A stretch of DNA of 64,000 nucleotides from Wolfiporia cocos (GCA_029448655.1 JACCLO010000029.1:1-64000); one strand, 5' to 3'. Positions 1 to 13,119 are shown, counted from the first letter of the stretch. Numbers and translations are program-made. Notes: generated from the letters alone by a model not told the origin.

Positions 1-1311
1 ACTCCGCCCCTTCCAGGACATAGCTGGCCTCGTGCCTGGATGATGCGGCGGTCTGGGGTCAGGCGGTAGCCGGACGCGACTGGGCTGCCCAGCCGCGTGA
101 CATCGCCGTAGCGGGGTGGGATGAGGCAGGGCGTGCAAAGCCAGGAAAATATGGGACGAGCGTAGCGATCCAGCGAAAAGGAAAAGGCGCGAGACCGAGG
201 GCGTACGACCAAATGACGGCGGGTTTGAGTCCCCGCATGCGATCGATCGACGAGCGGTGCCGAATCTCGGGACATCCTAATAAGGGATCTCAATTGTGCG
301 TACAGGGCAGGTCTGAAACGAATACAATACGAGACTCGAGCAACGGGGAGGACGTACAGGATTGTGAAAGTTAGTTACATGTGTTATCACTGCCCACACC
401 GTCCGCCCTATGCCTTAATTTACTGCTTCTGTGTCCATCTTGTCTTCATCCCGCCGCGGTGACAGCGTTGCGGTGCTCGCTCCTCTCGACGTGGTCCCGC
501 TGAACACGAAGCAGCACGCGGCGCTATCGGGCTGGGACACGCTCCGTGGCCCACGGCGCGTGCTCTACGCCTTGCAGTCAGGTGTCCTGCGTCCCGTTTG
601 CCGCGATCGGTCCCGCATATATAGTAACTCTTCATATGCACTCGCATCAACCCCCTGGAAGCATCCCTCGCACACGTAGTCTCGCCGACCGTCACGACGC
701 TGCCCGCGATACACCTCTCCACGTCCTTCCCCTGCGCCCGGGCGCCACACGACGCAAACGGGCAGGCAGACTGGGAGGAGGACGTATCTGCGCTCTTTCA
801 GTAGGCTGGAATGGCATGCCTACACGCACAGCGGTGAGCTGCGCCATCTCCCTTTCACACGCCGATCTCACCTCACTCACTCGGCCGCGGCAGGCCGCAC
901 GCTGGCGACGCTACCGACCCTTACGTTGCCGTCTACGCGCCGCCCGCGCCGGCGTCCGTCGCAGACGCGGTGCACGTCCGGTGGACCGGCCTCCTCCACA
1001 CGCCGTTTGTGACTGACGTCGCGACCGCGCTCATGTTCATCCCCTTCCCTTCCAATCCCTGCCCTCTCATAGCGGCTCGGTGCTGATTTATTGATATGGT
1101 AACTCCGGGCGCCGGGCGCCGGCCACACTTGCTGCTGTGACCGTGCACGGCGTCCCGACTGTGCCTGCGGCGTATGTTCATGCTGATACTAAGAGGACGG
1201 TGCCGCTCGCGCCGTGGGCGGGGTCAGAGGACACGTGATGCTTGCTCCTTGGGAGGAACGAGGAGGGCCGGGAGGAGGAGGACGTGTGGACGCTGGCGGA
1301 GACTAGTGTGG
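1..1311. other. No gene recognised
   Basis: I see no convincing coding exon, repeat or RNA gene here. The sequence is GC-rich and the open frames are short, overlapping and low in sequence logic. It may be the promoter side of the coding region that follows, or the end of a gene lying outside the window. Confidence 0.4.
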
Positions 1312-2485
1312 GAAAATGGGACGAGCTGGTGGGTGGGTGATCGAATCCTCCTCCGAACCCCGGCCATAGGTTTCGACACTGATCGCAATATTGGTCTCCC
1401 ACTCGAAGCTCAAGCGCTCACTATCCTCGCCAATCGAGACGTCATCCTCGAAGACTTCGAGCAGGTGCGGCACTATTTCACGACGCCCCAGCTTCGCAGG
1501 TACCTCCTCTTCGATCAAATGCTTCGCGCCGGTCCGATCGACCTCGGGGAGTTCGCGCTGCCGGGTGGCTACGAAGCTTTACGGTCGCTATGGGCAGAGG
1601 ATCTACGGTGCCCTCACCAGTTCTCGGAGTATGACTCCACTGCCAACACGACGATCGTTCACGGGCAGCCACTTCCCCCTGGGTTCTTCGATCCGCCGAC
1701 TACCCCTCACGCCGAGGACAGGGACGCACTCACACCAGTGCAGATCGCTACGTGTGCCGGGCCAGCTGTGTTGATTTCTTTTGCACACTCGTCTCGTTGC
1801 TGTCAGAGCTGAAAATAACAACGATTCTCGGAGACCGGCTCGACCCTTCGAGCATCAAGGCTGGTAAGACAACTCCAGGCTCCGACGGCAAAGAAGAGCG
1901 TGTTGTTCGAACACTTGGCAGGCGCGAGATCAGCGCCGAGCTCATTGTACGCATCCTCACTTTTTTGAGAATCAGCATCATGTACTCATGCTATTTTAAG
2001 CTACTTTGCACTGGTCAGAAATCTATTACCGATCTTGTCGCACGGGCAATTTCAGATGCAGTTATACTCGATGGATCGAAGAAAGACTCATACGTGTCAA
2101 GCGAACAATGCAGGTCGCTGTCCCAAGTAATCCCGCTGCGCCCGACATGCTAGTAGATTCTGCCACGGAGGGTGGTGATGAACATTTGCACGTACCACAT
2201 CCGCACTTATTCGCTAGGGATCAAGCAGACTCGTCAAACGACGACTTCGAGCAATTTACGCCTGGCCCTCCGATGATCAAGACTACGCTCTGTCTCGTGA
2301 GCAACCCCCCCTCCCTCCTTTCCTAGTTGCTGTTTGGTGCCTCATAAGACTTCATTTATAGACTAAACAGCTATATGAGGTTGACGGAGAAGTGGGCGCG
2401 AAGATGGATGGGATGCCGGACTTGGAGGCGCATCGGATGTGGCAGTTCTATGGCGTTGAGACCGACGGAGACAAGATGTATGAGT
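1312..2485 (+). CDS. Possible multi-exon coding region, function unknown
   Basis: The best stretch is an open frame from about 1312 to 1760 encoding a protein-like sequence with the segments GFDTDRNIGLPLEAQALTIL, LRRYLLFDQMLRAGPIDLGE and LPPGFFDPPTTP. Further protein-like pieces follow in changing frames at about 1800-1865 (ELKITTILGDRLDPSSIKA), 1890-1970, 2093-2290 (acidic, ending near GPPMIKTTL) and 2369-2485 (a segment containing MWQFYGVETDGDKMYE). Changing frames with GT..AG-like boundaries fit a gene with short introns, but I could not settle exon borders, start or stop. I do not recognise the family. It could be an upstream gene or unrecognised 5' exons of the gene starting at 2858. Confidence 0.3.
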
Positions 2486-2857
2486 GATTGGCTCTCGTAT
2501 GCATTGTTCGGACATTCTTGTCACTCTACGCCAGCTTTGGTTATGCTTCTTTCTTGTCTTGTACCATTATCGCATACCTCGCCCTGAAGACAAACGAGCG
2601 GCAAGGGTGGCTACTTTCTGCTAATGAGAAATATCATATACCATACATATACCAGCTATGTTTGAAGCGTCCGCAGAAGCACAAGCTTGTATTCTGGACA
2701 ACGTCGGCTCGAATCGGCGTCTTAATTCAGAGATGTCTAGTAGCGCGTGCGTTGCGTCGCGTCACGTATTTGTGATGGATGTGACACTACGCGTTTCCGC
2801 GTCGCGCCTTGTTCTTGACAGCCATACTAGTTACTCCTTGTACACCCACCACTTGAA

Positions 2858-5800
2858 ATGTCTGCCTCCGATTCTCCTTTCAAATTGCTGCAGCAGACTA
2901 TCTCAAAATCTCGCGCCAAGAATAGCAAAAGTCTAGCAGAGGCCCTCGAGAAGGTGTCCTCCCACCTCGTCTTACTCGTAAGGCAGCTATTTGGGGCTCA
3001 GTGGATGTCTGTTCATCATCATATAGAATTTATCCACGATATCCGAGCAAGCATCCAAAGTGTTATCTCAGTGTCTGCGCAGGCCCCCTTCCCATATACT
3101 CTGCTTTTCCGCAGCCTGCCCTTGAAGCCGCTGCCGCGATTTTCTACAAGGTCTATCACGAGAAGGTTCTCCCAACTCTTAGAAAGCAGCAGAATGAGCA
3201 ACAGGGGTTATGGGAAGGAGTGCTCAACTCTCTCTTGTCCGGTGTTCTCGTATGCTTTAGTTCGATGTTTACGCTTTGTCCGGGAAGCTGACTATGTCCA
3301 GGATTTTCTCGATGAAAGTGAAAACGGTAATCTCCATCCCCATTCCCTTCTTCAGATGGGCTCATGGGTGCGCTAGACAAAGGCAAAAGTAGCAAAGCAA
3401 AGGACGTCATAGCAGCCACGCTTTTTCCCAATCTATGCGACATATGTTTCTCACCAACTGCTCCGATGATAAGTACTGGTTTACGATGCACTGTACGGTC
3501 TCTTACACCTTTATTTATGCGCCAAACTTACACTCATTTCGACATTACCAGGCATATACTCTTCTCGCCGATTCTGCTGCGATGCATCACGCCAATCAAC
3601 ACACGCTTCGTGACGACCAAATCCTTGGAGGGTGAGCCTGATTCCATTTTACCTTACTATGCCGCATACCATTTCTTGTGCGTAGTCGTCGCCTCGGAGC
3701 CACCATCTGGCGCACCAAAGGTAAGCTCTCTCGAAGCAGCGTCATGTCAGATTCCGATACCATGATCCAGATTTCCTTCCTCTGGAGAGCTTGTTGACGC
3801 TATTTGCGCGTCTATTGCCTTCAACGAAGGGGGCTGCCTCCGGTCGCGCAAACCGTACTGCATTCATCCAGTCTGTGTTCAGCAAGTCGTCTCCCCCGGA
3901 AACCACCAGCATCGGACAAAAAGGTCACGGGGCTGCTTGAGAACGTGCCCTCGGAGGACTGGGACGTGACCTCACGGAAGATTGCCGAAGCACTGGCTGC
4001 TGGCGACCGGACTTTGTGAGTAACTTAAGCTGCCGTATTATCACGCTGACCGGCGCCATATAGCCCGCAGCCTTTTGCGATAGAAGAAGTCTGTGCCTGT
4101 GGGCAAACACAACGATGCGATAGGCTATATGTCGATCCCAAGGCAATACTCGTGAACATGCTCATAGAAGTGTGCCTTTTGACCTTATTCGATGTCCGTC
4201 ATACGGCGAGCTGATTATATGTTCATACATCGATACAGGATAACCAATATGAATCCCTGACAATCTCATACACTTCCATACACAAAATAGATATCCTGCG
4301 CGAGCGTTCTGGCGAGGAGAGGGTCGGCGCGCAGGTGCAAATTGTCATGTGCAGTCCTCCTATTCTCGGAGGAGAACCGATAACCTCTGGCATAGACGAA
4401 AGCGGCCCAGTTGTAACGTTTACTCTTACGAGCGGCGATCTGGACAGATTCGCAAATGCGTTGCGCGACAGAGGTCAAGTAAGAAAGCGTAGCTTATACT
4501 TTCTATCTGGTTTGCGAGTGCTGACACGGTATCGTAATGCAGGGACAGAAGTATAGAGAGATACTCCCACCGAAGCTATCACTAGCGACGTCGCCACTGG
4601 TTTTAGATTTTGACACCCAGGGCAAGCCGATGAAACAACTAAGCCAATCCGAGGTGCGCTAAATTGATCGCATTCTTCCATGACTGATCTCCACTCACTA
4701 GAGGATTGAGAAAGTCCAACAATGTGAGTATCACACAATCCATAGCATCCGCGCTCATCAACACTGTCAACTTTCCGCTAGTCTACAATACCAACCAAAG
4801 CAGTGACGAACTCAGCTGCGGATCAGACCTTGATAACGCGACTAGTTCGAGATCTTCTGCTATCGACGAACGTCAGTCTATGAAATCTACGCCCCATATG
4901 CGTTCGAAAAATGTCCGAAGAGAAGCCTTTGGCGCAAGCGATGAGGAACTATGTGATCCATCTGACGTCGACTCGGTTCTGCTGGCCCCGCCTCAACGTA
5001 GGCAACGGTCGGAAGGCCCTAGAGTAATCTCCACTAGGTCAGCCAAATCGTCCGAATCCCGACTTGCCGGGAAAACCCGCAAGTCGACCAATAACTCTGT
5101 TGCCGCCAAGGCCTACAAGAGAAAGCGAGATTCTACTGAGTGCAGCGAAGACGGTCCTAACTCAGATAAGCTGGCAGAGGACGCTGTTGCCAATAAACGA
5201 TCCAAGACTTCCCCGACAGGTCGTAGCGCTCTTTGCACACCAGATCCTCCAGAGCGCACGGAATCTCAGGTGCTTCAGCCTCGTTCTACAGCGGCGACTA
5301 GGGCAACCAACAGATATCACGGCGAAAAGGAGAAAATATGTTCTCCTACCTCATGCTCCCACATGATTGACTATGGTGCTCTACCCGAATCCGATCCATT
5401 TTCGTCTACTCGGAACACGTTGTCTCCTCTCACAGCTTTGTTTGCTCGTCGCAAGAAGGCCGACAATAAGCCTGCCCTGGAAAGCAAAGCCCCTCAGTCG
5501 AGCACGACCAAAGGTAGACCTCATAAAGCAAAGCTCTGGAAGACAAAACCGTCTCCGCCGGGCCCTATCATCTACCAGGGAGCCTCGGACGACGATCCGT
5601 TATGTGACAGGCATGAGCTATCTGACACGTTCGTCGAGGACGAACCTGTCGAAGAGACTAAGGAAAATCAATCGGAAGTAAAAATCAAGACACACGCAAA
5701 GCATGTGGTCCCTGCTCTCGCAGCCAGTGCTTCGACAACGGACAAAAGGGTATGTTTGTTCTCTTGCGTTCTCGTGATTGATGAGAAAGCCATATCATGG

Positions 5801-7240
5801 TCGTGGACTACAGAGGGTCGAAATGTCGAACCCTGCCTTGCAAGAGAAAGCTCACCCATTGTCAGGTTCTACCAACATTGCTAAGGCGCGTGTACCGTGA
5901 CACTTTCTACGCCATACGCTAATACTAAAACAGTCCACAAGCAAAAAGAGAAAGATTGCGCCATGGGCCAACCTCACTTCTGAAGCCCCTCACAGATCTG
6001 CGACTGTAGACAACAGTACGAGCGGAGTTCCTGGTGTTCACCATGAAGAAACCATACAGCCTACACTGAATACTTTGGGATGCACATCTCTGTCCAAGAA
6101 GTCTATGTCATCATCCGCATCTGAAAGCCTCTTGACGGGATCTGGTAATGTTCATACAGGGCCTCTGCCTGAGGAGCCAGCCACCGCTGAAGATTCTATG
6201 TCAGACATCTCCGAAGTTGCCAACAAGGCGATACATGCGACCATAGCAGATTCCATGCTCGGAACGAATACCACACCAAGATCCGATCGTATACATTCTC
6301 CTGCTCCTCTCGTCATTCCCTCTCCGGAAAAGCTTGAGCAAACTGATTTTGAGTTGACGGAGGTAACATCTACCCCAATTGGCAAGGTTGTTGAGGTCGA
6401 TGATTGTGCAGGAGACTCTGTCTCCACGAGAAAGACCCATCCTAGACATTCCGTTACCTTCGCGCCAGTCGTGGAAGAATGCGAACCGTTGCCGGAGTTG
6501 AACTTTGAGATTGGTTCTCGGAGTCAGCCCACATCGCTGAGCCCATACAAGCGAGAGAGGGCTACTGGTAAACTTATCCATAGATACAACGGCGCACTTC
6601 TGACTTTTGTTGTTAGTGTCACTGGGACTGCTGCTGCAGGATATTGAACACGAGCCTTTCATAGGGCGACGTGAACGTGGCTCATTCCGGAAAACAAATA
6701 TAACGGGTGCTGGGAACCGCTCGCGGTGCAAGGAAGCCACTGCAAATGTCCAAGACATCGAAGATGTTCTGCGGGAGTTGCATCAGGTGCCGTAGAAGCT
6801 GCTAAGGATATTGCGGTATGCTGAGTATGTGCTCGACCCTCGCAGGCTATTTTCGGCAAGATCACGGATCGCTTTGACAGCGTACGTGAAGAAGTGCACA
6901 TTGATCGGAGTGCAATCCTCCGGGAGGCAGCGCAGGATCCTATGCACATGCGTGCGGATAGGTGTGTGCTGACTGCCCATACATACTTCGCATTCTTGCG
7001 GACCTGCTGATCCCTGTGAACGGCCACTGCAGTGTCGCCCACTTCAACCGCCTTATCGACCTCGAGGCCGAATATGCGTCCTCTGGGCGTGCTGTCATTG
7101 ACAGTTTGGAAGAGTTGCTTCGCGCAAATGAAGGGATATGCTGCAAAATAGAAGAGACGATAAAGAGCATCGATCGTACAACACTCGTTGGAAGGATGCC
7201 GGTGGTCCTAGTGGAAATTCCCGCGAGCCTGAGACAGTGA
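2858..7240 (+). CDS. Putative meiotic chromosome-axis protein (Red1/SYCP2-like layout), multi-exon
   Basis: A long plus-strand gene with at least ten exons separated by short introns. Supportable introns are 2978-3026 (GTAAGG..TAG), 3060-3114, 3250-3301 (GTATGC..CAG) and 4722-4780 (GTGAGT..TAG). The start at 2858 gives MSASDSPFKLLQQTISKSRA. Exons to about 4017 are helical and ARM-like (PALEAAAAIFYKVYHEKVLP, LPLESLLTLFARLLPS). Exons at 4065-4652 look like a small beta-rich domain (QYESLTISYTSIHKIDI, VVTFTLTSGDLDRFANAL, PLVLDFDTQGKPM). Exons 4781-5748 and about 5934-6640 form a long Ser/Thr/Pro-rich disordered region with basic KRKR signals. The last exons, to the TGA at 7238-7240, are coiled-coil-like (HFNRLIDLEAEYASSGRAVI). 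ARM-like domain, PH-like domain, disordered linker and C-terminal coiled coil is the layout of Red1/SYCP2 meiotic axis proteins. That identity is inference from layout, not from a recognised motif. Confidence 0.45.
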
Positions 7241-8485
7241 AAGGAATACAACCATGTTATAGTAGAGAACGCGGTGAGTTCGCTCGATATCACAAACGCT
7301 CTAGTACAAATCATTGCATGTTGATCATCACATGCAGCTGTAGCATGAAACAGGAAACAAGACACAGCTGTATACAAGCGATCGGTCCACGCACGCCTCA
7401 GAAGGGATAGTGTTAGTTTACATGACCATTGCAAGCGGAAGGTGATATGTGCAATGCATGTAACTCTCACCTAACTACCGTCATCCGGCATTCGATACTC
7501 AAATAACTTGTTGTTCTAACAATGGTATGCCAATAACCCCGTGCAAAACCACCTAGCATTCCAACGCAGCATGAGGAAGCTAAAGTATTCGCCGTGACAC
7601 CTCGCTACCCAGCTTCCTTTGTTCATACCGTCTCGATACAGAGCACCTTGTGTTATGCATCCATCGGGCTCATCTCGACCACTGTTGGGGCGCGGCCACT
7701 CCTCGCCGGTGTGGCACCCTTCTCTTCCCATCCCGCGCGCCACACTATCTTCCATTTTCCACACTCTCGTTGAATGGTTACTTCTTCCATCATTGCCGAA
7801 CACGCTCTCTGACACCCGTAACATAAGTTTATATCCAATGACGGCGACAGCCTGAGACATTGTTTCACGGCATTGCGGCGGGTCTCTTGGCACGGAAAGA
7901 TTAGGTTTACTTCTCAATAAAATCGGCTATGAGCACAGCTGTGCACGCATCAAAGCACGCATTGGTGAGCCGATTTGCTATCGACCTCCGCCATTATGTG
8001 GGCTGGAACTGCATCAGAATGGTGCCTGTGCGCAGCACACATGAAAGCGTGAAGGGGACTTGCTAGGTGCACCATTCACGAAGGGTTCACGAGCCTAGAC
8101 GATCATTGCGAGATGAACGGGCGTGGTGTCTCACTGTGCCTTGCGAACAAGTGCCTCGCTAGTGCAGATGCATTTGGGTGACGGGGATCGCGAGATGAAC
8201 GGACTTCTCACTCTGAGTGCGAGTCGACTTCGTGATCGCGTACTAGCTTGCCGTGAATTGGAAGGGATTAATATGGATCGTAAACGCCCAGCGCCACCGA
8301 TGCCGCGAGTCGGCACACTGGTTTGTCAGCATGGGACCCTGGACACCATGCATATATGGTCACCGGAGCACTGGTTGCCGTCCAGTGCAGCGTGGTGACT
8401 CTTGCTTACTGATAGGTAGACTCGCATCTCTCCTATTGACTGCCACCACCACAGCCCTCCCCCTCCCAAGCCCAAGCACGGTGTC
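7241..8485. other. Intergenic region
   Basis: No convincing coding segment. It separates two plus-strand genes and probably holds the 3' end of the axis-like gene and the promoter and 5' leader of the kinase-like gene. A pyrimidine-rich stretch at 8440-8480 lies just before the ATG at 8486, as is common ahead of fungal start codons. I see no LTR termini here. Confidence 0.5.
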
Positions 8486-11152
8486 ATGTCATCGGGTTTG
8501 AAACGTCCCAGTGACACCCCATCATCACCACGCAAGAAGCCGCGTCCTCAATACAAAACTCTAAAGAGCTTAGTCGAGGAGGCAGCCAAAAAGGTCAACC
8601 GCTTGATTGAACATGTAAAAAAAGAGATATTGCCGCTTCTGCAGGAGGAGGGTCTTGGTACAGTTGGTGCTAAGCTCGCTATGAGTATTATGGGACTTGT
8701 GGTCAGTGCAGCTTCTGCTCCTGGAGAGAAGGAGTTGGGTGAAATGCAGTACTTGGAAGTACATATCAACATCCCAGATGATTACCCAGATATGGCAAGT
8801 AGGCTTGCTATCTATTCCTGACGTCCCTAGTCCCAAGCTGACATGCACTCAAAAGAGTTACAACTGAATGATTTGAATACACAATATGCGAACCTTGCCT
8901 TTTATTTCAGGGTACTGCTCAACTCCCTCCCTGCACCATCAGAATTTGCCAAGACGGACGTGTGGGCAGACGTACAAAGAACCCGCGCAGCCATCTTATG
9001 TATGCGTCCCGTTGAAAAGAGCGGTGTGCCGATATGCACGCTCCACGATGTCTTTCGTCTTTTCCGAATTCGACTTGGCACAGACCTTTCTTCAGCCACC
9101 GATGACCCTATCGCGGTTGCCTCCATCCGTGCTGCCGCCTTATTGTGCAACGAGATGGGAAACCCGTTCGACGATGAGAACGCACGCACAGCGAAATTTA
9201 ACGAATGTGTTCAAGGACTGCTCCCTAACTTTAGGCTCAACCACAAATTTTTTCCCAAACTCGACCGTGCCGTATGCAAACCGGATGCAACGTTGTTCAT
9301 GGACGAGGAGGAGATCTTCCCAGTTTGCCTGCGTGAGGACAAGCGTGAGGCGGGCGAAACTGACACAGACTAGACTGTGGGACTCACACTATAACCTTAT
9401 AGACGACTTGAAGATGTTGCAGAAGGTTGGTGAGGAGGCTAGTGGGCGCAAGCAGAGATGGTATGTAACTGTGCGAATGCAGAGAACAAATCTAAGGCTT
9501 ATCCGCAGTGATAGCCCTACTTATATACATGTTTTGTTTGGTTACCGGTAAGGGAGCCAAACATGAAGGTGGTCTGTGCGCAGACATAACTAATATGGTT
9601 TAGTCGTAAACTACCATAGACCATGTGCGCCGGTAATGGCCGCACCAGTAAGATCGTTTGTTTGGACCGTAGGTCCATGTTGTGGAAGTGGCTGTAGCTA
9701 CGTTAGTAAGCCATGCATGTGATTATTATATTCCGGGATCGGGATATGAGTAATCGTAAGGTCATTGGCATGTGATAACGAGCGGGCCGCTTATCCAATT
9801 GTACTGACATAGCCCGGTATCGGGATATGAGTAAGGCGCGTGACACCGGAGGTTAGTCCGCTGAGTCATTGACGCGTACAAGCGTGTTATGTACGTGTTG
9901 TTATGACAAGTGGACGTATACCGCGTTGTGTACGTGTTGTTTGGTTGCGTGTACGTGTAGACGGGCGCTTAGCAGCGTAAATGTCTACAAGGTTGTAGAA
10001 ATACCAGATAAATAGGTAAAAATACGGGAAAAATAGTGGCATGTCCCAAATCTGTGACAGAAACTGGCTATGACGTCTACATGCAAGTGGCGCACGACTA
10101 CTCGATTGTGGTCAAAACTCTTCGATGTGCATGAAGGCGGGTGCACCAATGTTTCTCCCATGCTTGTTGGGTATGTACTTTGAACCAAACATACATGTTC
10201 TTGGGCGCCCTTATGATTATCACACAGGACCCCATCTGTCCATGCAGGGCGGTTTTTATGATGGAGAGGATTACATAGTGGAACCACTAAGTGCAATGTA
10301 TTGTATGCTACCAGACGTCACCAAAGAGCGACAGAATCAGCTCGCACGGTTGCTGTATGCGCTCGCTAAAGGAGTAGAGGAGCTGAAGGAGTACGTTGCC
10401 CAACACAATAATGCCACTGTGGGATCAGGTTAATGTCGTCCTACAGGCTGGCTTCATCAACCGCTGAACCACCCTCATTCCCTTGTGGCACCCCTCAAAT
10501 CTACTCATCCTGCACGCTGTATGCCGACACCGCTGCCGACACCGCTGCCGACAAACCAAGCACTGGGACCCTCACATTCAAGAAGCCTCTTGTCGTCGAT
10601 CTCAACAACCGAGTGCTGTTCACAGCAACGTTGTCGACGACCTCTGCACGGGAGAAGTTGCCGGAGCAGACACCTGTGGTTGTCAAGCTTGTCAGCGGTT
10701 CCTATGGCGAAGACATACATCGACTTCTGGCGAAGGAAGGCCTCGTGCCTACCCTCCATGGGTGTGTCTGCTTGGAAGGTGCTCCTGTTGCCTACATCAT
10801 GGACCACTTGGATGGGGATTGGAAGCGCTTACACGACCTCTTACGTGATTTAACCCCTCTGTGCCGTAAGGCTATACGGGAATCATTGGAGAATGTTCTG
10901 AAATTGCTCAAGAAAAAGGGCTTCGTACACGGCGACCTTAGGTCGAGCAATATCATGGCGCGGATCGTTGACGAAGAAAAAGCGGAGATCAAGGTTGTCG
11001 ACTTTGATTGGGCGGGCAAAGCCAGTCAGGTATTCTACCCTGCGATGCGCAACGAGTCCATCGGTTGGCCTGGTCGGCCCTGTGGTCCAATTGAAGCTGA
11101 GGATGACCGCGAACTGCTTGATTCGTGGTGGCCACGAGAAACCCATGTCTGA
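8486..11152 (+). pseudogene. Fungal-type protein kinase-like gene, broken by a solo LTR and a frameshift
   Basis: Exon 1 (8486-8798) encodes a basic N-terminus and a helical segment. Intron 8799-8855 (57 nt) joins it in frame to exon 2, which runs to 9360, is interrupted by an LTR at 9361-10059, and resumes at 10065. Intron 10391-10446 (GTACGT..CAG, 56 nt) leads to the last exon, ending at the TGA of 11150-11152. The C-terminal lobe has HGDLRSSNIM (catalytic-loop-like, HGD for HRD), KVVDFDWAG (DFD in place of DFG) and PVVVKLV (candidate Lys strand). This matches the divergent kinases expanded in mushroom-forming fungi (FunK1-like). Frames differ between about 10118 and 10125, so one base is missing even after the LTR is set aside. 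As read, the gene cannot make a full-length product. A sequencing error at the indel remains possible. Confidence 0.7.
9361..10059 (-). mobile_element. Solo LTR inside the kinase-like gene
   Basis: The plus strand starts TGACACAGAC and ends ATCTGTGACA, so in sense (minus) the LTR runs TGTCACAG..CTGTGTCA. A perfect 5-bp target duplication GAAAC flanks it (9356-9360 and 10060-10064). The sense strand has a TATA-like TATATAAGTAGGG. It is related to the truncated LTR at 26418. Only one LTR is present, with no internal region. Confidence 0.93.
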
Positions 11153-11744
11153 TCGTTGTTTCAAAGAATGCTTCACTCCTCCTTCTCTCGCTACATTTGT
11201 ATGTAGTTTCCATTCTCGATGTGACTATACCAGCAATGCATACAACCAAAAATACTACGGCTGATCATGGTTTCGGTGATTTGCAAGCGATGCATTGTTG
11301 CGCGCTGGACACCATGCAGACAGTCTGAAGTCGCATACGGAGGCATCAGATCAGCCACAGCCCAGTTAAATTAAATCCAGACACTGGCGGTGGTCCGTGC
11401 TTTCCTTTTTTTGCATTAGACATGTATGACTCCCTTGCACCTGTTTTGAATTATGTACCTTTGTCGTGATTATATGGGCAGCAACACTTGCAGATGTTCG
11501 ATGGTGCAACAAGCTGCAAGGCCAGATTGTAATATTGCACATTGAAATCTGACGCTGTGTGCTGCATCGAAAGGCGGTATACACCGGCTTGAGATCCGAG
11601 CAGTCATATGATTGCAACTTGTGTATCACGATGCAAATACAATCTCGAGCAATATGCCACAGTGGTCAGCGGTATGGATTGCATGACCCCAGCTCACATG
11701 TCTCTAAGCATGGTTTTAACGGGTCACCACAGGTTGATGATTCC
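11153..11744. other. Region downstream of the kinase-like gene
   Basis: No recognisable gene. Probably the 3' flank of the kinase-like gene. No LTR ends or inverted-repeat termini were found. Confidence 0.4.
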
Positions 11745-11980
11745 TCATATATTGTATGGATATGTTGGCTCTCTGACAATGTCGAGAACGATTTGCATGT
11801 GGCTTCGCTCATTCTGCGGTCCATTCTTAATATACTTGGCTGTTGCAGATATGGTGACGTGGAAAATGGACGTCTCCCCCAGGTCCTCGCCGTACAGCAT
11901 CTTAGCCAAAGCATAGTGGGGGATATTGTGCTTCTCGAGGTAGGCATTGATCTTGATGTAGTGAACGATTTCATTGATGC
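11745..11980 (-). CDS. Protein-coding fragment, unknown family
   Basis: On the minus strand an open frame ends in TGA at 11745-11747 and reads as a natural protein with segments INEIVHYIKINAYLEKHN, HYALAKMLYGEDLGETSIFH and ERSHMQIVLDIVREPTYPYN. No start codon or splice site could be fixed. It lies just downstream of the last exon of the disrupted minus-strand gene ending at 12140, so it could be a neighbouring gene or a decayed fragment. I do not recognise the family. Confidence 0.35.
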
Positions 11981-12139
11981 ATTTGGTCTATATCACGTGC
12001 TGGTGTGGACCCAATACAATTCTCCAGCCGTAATGCAATAACCATTGCACCAAAAGGGCACAATGCCAACTCTGTTGGCATCGGTGGGTCTCAGTACTTA
12101 AGCTATTATGGCACATGGTCGTGACATGCTCATGACAGT

Positions 12140-12411
12140 CTAGCAATACTGCTCCTTGATAATGATGCGTTTGACTTGGTCCGCACCCGTCCGCTCGGCC
12201 GACACATCCGTCGCACCAGAGTCCTCAACGGCCATGGAAGAGCTGTCAGCGTCATCTCCGCGTGCTTGCCCATGCAGTGTGAGACTCAACGTATAGTTGC
12301 ATGCAGACCCTTTCCTCTTGCACCACGATGAGGGAGGAGTACTGTTAGAATCCCCCTGAGTCAGGTGCCAATTCTCAGGCAGCAGACACCAGTAGATCAG
12401 CAGCCCCTCCC
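12140..12411 (-). pseudogene. C-terminal part of a host gene disrupted by a gypsy element and a MITE
   Basis: The minus-strand frame entering from 12411 encodes LLIYWCLLPENWHLTQG, a Ser-rich linker and a C-terminus ending KRIIIKEQYC before the stop at 12140-12142. The frame breaks exactly at the LTR boundary of the gypsy element. If the gypsy element with one CTCCC copy, and the MITE with one AAGTGGAT copy, are set aside, this frame continues into the coding sequence at 20886-20928 and 22671-23064. Function unknown. The other part of the gene is listed separately. Confidence 0.6.
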
Positions 12412-13119
12412 TGTTACGGTTCGAATACCCGTTCGTATATTCGAGTCGCGAATATAGATCGTTCTTCTGCACGTGGGCGTATAGCCGTATGCAAGGCGAA
12501 ATCTCGTATAGATGCCTTCGAGGTCCTAGGTGAAGATTCCTAGGAGATCGTATAATATCCAATACGCGTTAGAGGATAGAATTGTTCGGTGCGAGTCTAA
12601 TAGAATATAAGACTCGCCAAGTCCGAGAAGTCACTGTGCACTTCGAGGACTTAGTCGTTTGGGTGCTCGAGAGAGAAATACTGAGCGTAGTTTCCTACGT
12701 TTGAGAACGAGTATAAGACTTCTTGTTTATACAACAAGGTCGAGCTGAAGAGCATTCGACAGTAAGTACATGAGCTTTTATACTACGCTGGGTTTTAGGG
12801 GTCAAGTCCATCCCAGATGCCACCGCTACTATCTACGCTATAGTATCAAACGTTTGATAAGTATGTAGTGATGTATCCGAAACGATAGATAGGGATGATG
12901 GTGGTTGAACACCATCTATAAGCTAATAAACGATGAAGGTGAAACGGTGGCAGAGTTGGATCTGCCAAAGGTGAAACGCGCCCTACATGCTAATACAACT
13001 GGGGATGCGCCCAGTAGAGTCACGAGTAGCCAGGGGGTTGGTTGCGCAACAAGTCCCTGTATCGTATTCGCCCGGTGGTGAGTTCTGTCGATATTCGAAA
13101 AATTAAAATAACCGTAACA
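12412..13119 (-). repeat. 3' LTR of the minus-strand gypsy element
   Basis: 708 bp, starting TGTTACGG and ending CCGTAACA on the plus strand; partner of 20164-20880. In sense orientation a TATA-like element precedes AGCTCGACCTT (12736-12746 as its complement), the proposed start of the transcript. Confidence 0.93.

Noticed and set aside
8886..9551. Alternative long frame overlapping the kinase-like exon
   Set aside because: It lies in another frame of the same exon, runs into the LTR and lacks sequence logic, whereas the exon frame matches across the intron and target duplication.
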